Assembly (NCBI GenBank): GCA_031260615.1
Contig: JAISLG010000095.1
Span: 1-7,216, forward strand
Source of the DNA: Oscillospiraceae bacterium
Lineage (GTDB): Bacteria; Bacillota; Clostridia; Oscillospirales; Ruminococcaceae
DNA: 7,216 nt
Reading direction: 5' to 3'
Below, piece after piece: positions 5,847-7,216 of this stretch (position 1 is its first letter; the number at the start of each line of letters is the position of its first letter). The translations under genes were made by a program, and so were the position numbers. The notes below the pieces were generated by a model, which saw nothing but the letters and a program-made list of their open reading frames with translations, ran no database searches and was not told the DNA's origin.

Positions 5847-7216
5847 ATGCAGATGCCTATCGTAATATTGGGGATATTTTCCGATATACTTGACTGGGTA
5901 CTGGATAAAATATTCAGTCCCGTGTTTAACTTCATTGCAAAGTTGCTTAGCCCGGTATTTGAGTTTCTCTTTAACACCGTCTTATCTCCGATACTCAAAT
6001 TCGCAATGGAAACGGTTTTTCCCATTCTGTGGGACTTGCTTATGTCGCTTATCGGTGGGTTGCTTTACCAGATAATGATACTCCTCTGGAAACTCCTCGA
6101 TGCAATTCAAAGTTGCTTTGATATACTAATCGGGACGAAACCTGTAACATACACACCCACAGACGGTCCAAGGCAAACCGACAAAACCTTGCTTGAAGTC
6201 TTGTTCGAGCAACCTATGGTTATGAAGGCGTTCATCGGCGTACTTGCACTCGGTATCGGTTTGGCGTTTATCTTCGCGATTGTTGCCGTTGCTCGTTCGT
6301 CTTTCGATTTAGAGTTTGAGGGGAAACGCCCCGTAATGGCTGTGTTGCGCGCAGGGTTCAAGGCTCTCCTTAACTTTATGTTTCTCGCGTTTTTCGCAGT
6401 GTTCATCATTCGTATGTCGGGCGTTATTCTAACCGGGGTTATAGAGTCAATTAACTTCGGGGAGAGTGGCACCACTTCGGAGACGCAAGAACAAAAAGAA
6501 TCGCGAAACAGTATCGCAAATATTATATTCATAATCGGCGGTATGGACGCGGCGAAAACGGAAAGTTTCAACACAAACCCGTCTTTGGACGATAATCTTA
6601 GACGACCGTATTATAACGGGACGAAAAAGTATAGCGACAGCTCCACTGTGTTAAATGAATTTAACATGGCAAAATACGACTTTCTTACGACAATTCTCGC
6701 CACACTGTTCGTGGGGTATATACTCCTAAAATGTTTGCTTACCTTTGTCCAGCGAATATTCGAGATTTTAATGCTGTACATTGTATCACCACTGTTTGTG
6801 AGTACAATGCCCCTTGACGATGGGGCATACTTTACAAGGTGGCGAGAGGAGTTTCTCGGGAAAATATTCACGGGGTTCGGCTCGGCAATCTCAATGAGGT
6901 TGTATTTAATGTTCTTACCACTTATAATGGGAGGGAATATTGACTTCACGGGCGGCGGCAGTTTGTCAGGGCAGATGAACTATGTAATCAAGTTGATATT
7001 TGTACTCGGCGGCGCGTGGGCAGTCGGCGAGTCGGGTAGTGTAATTACGAGTTTGATTTCCGCGTCGGCTGGTCAGAAAGAACAGGCAACCAATGATAAA
7101 TCCGCCGAGTTAATGGAAAAAGGCGCGAACTTTGTAGCGGAAAAATACGGCGAACACAAGCGGGACAGTGCCGCAAAAGCCCAACAAAAAGCAGAAGGCT
7201 CACAGGCAATGTCTGA
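5847..7216 (+). CDS. VirB6/TrbL-like conjugative membrane protein, second paralogue (3' partial)
   Basis: The frame is open from the ATG at 5847 through the right edge, giving 456 residues with no stop. It is a polytopic membrane protein paralogous to the gene upstream. The signature at 313-345 (VSPLFVSTMPLDDG, then YFTRWREEF and GFG) matches that gene closely, and a second block at 222-238 aligns without gaps. Hydrophobic segments are at about 57-83, 127-149, 170-200, 278-300, 302-320, 340-362 and 379-403. The N-terminus carries prolines at 25, 36, 48 and 59 in a Ser-Pro-hydrophobic repeat. After the last helix comes a charged, Ala/Lys/Glu/Gln-rich tail (from about 409) that continues past the window and may form a cytoplasmic helix. 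An in-frame TAA at 5838-5840 limits the start to 5847 or 5853; the second gives MPIV, matching the paralogue's MPII. No clear ribosome site precedes either. The likely role is a second membrane channel subunit of the transfer machine. Confidence 0.88.
   Translation, partial: MQMPIVILGIFSDILDWVLDKIFSPVFNFIAKLLSPVFEFLFNTVLSPILKFAMETVFPILWDLLMSLIGGLLYQIMILLWKLLDAIQSCFDILIGTKPVTYTPTDGPRQTDKTLLEVLFEQPMVMKAFIGVLALGIGLAFIFAIVAVARSSFDLEFEGKRPVMAVLRAGFKALLNFMFLAFFAVFIIRMSGVILTGVIESINFGESGTTSETQEQKESRNSIANIIFIIGGMDAAKTESFNTNPSLDDNLRRPYYNGTKKYSDSSTVLNEFNMAKYDFLTTILATLFVGYILLKCLLTFVQRIFEILMLYIVSPLFVSTMPLDDGAYFTRWREEFLGKIFTGFGSAISMRLYLMFLPLIMGGNIDFTGGGSLSGQMNYVIKLIFVLGGAWAVGESGSVITSLISASAGQKEQATNDKSAELMEKGANFVAEKYGEHKRDSAAKAQQKAEGSQAMS

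Noticed and set aside
5890..6075. Short plus-strand open frame near the start of the last gene
   Set aside because: It overlaps the N-terminus of the second VirB6-like gene, whose frame is supported by alignment to its paralogue.
6107..6949. Minus-strand open frames near the right end, which could suggest a reversed gene
   Set aside because: The plus strand is open without a stop from 5847 to the edge and encodes the conserved VirB6-like signature, so these are antisense shadows.

Overview
This 7.2 kb window looks like part of the transfer (type IV secretion) operon of an integrative conjugative element or plasmid. The likely host is a Gram-positive, Bacillota/Clostridia-type bacterium. The evidence is a VirD4/TraG-type coupling ATPase of the kind common in clostridial elements, two VirB6/TrbL-like polytopic membrane proteins whose signature I recognise from Bacillota and mycoplasma conjugative elements, and a large exported protein held by a single C-terminal membrane anchor. 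Base composition looks balanced, with many CG-containing codons, and no in-frame UGA is read as sense. I cannot assign a genus. All genes are on the + strand.

Layout: (1) 2-1891, the coupling ATPase, with its 5' end cut by the window; (2) 1913-4429, an 838-residue exported protein with repeated immunoglobulin-like beta modules, two low-complexity linkers and a C-terminal membrane helix; (3) 4443-5762, a VirB6/TrbL-like membrane protein; (4) an 84-base gap; (5) 5847-7216, a second VirB6/TrbL-like protein paralogous to the previous one and cut by the right edge. The first three genes are separated by only 21 and 13 bases, so the region is probably one transcript. I see no promoter or terminator.

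Working together: in type IV secretion the coupling ATPase delivers the relaxase-DNA substrate to the channel, and VirB6-like proteins form inner channel parts in the membrane. The exported protein between them would face the outside of the cell. It is a candidate for mating-pair contact or for an extracellular extension of the channel; that role is inferred from position and architecture. VirB4, the cell-wall hydrolase and the relaxase are not in the window.

Most notable observations: the coupling-protein tail appears to have lost its frame by one base, and the neighbouring frame carries the expected proline/glutamate tail ending exactly in an ATGA overlap with the next gene; the exported protein has about five diverged copies of one beta module and a duplicated acidic helix-like motif; the two VirB6-like genes are tandem paralogues that share two motif blocks but differ in loops and tails; and no start in the operon has a convincing Shine-Dalgarno sequence.
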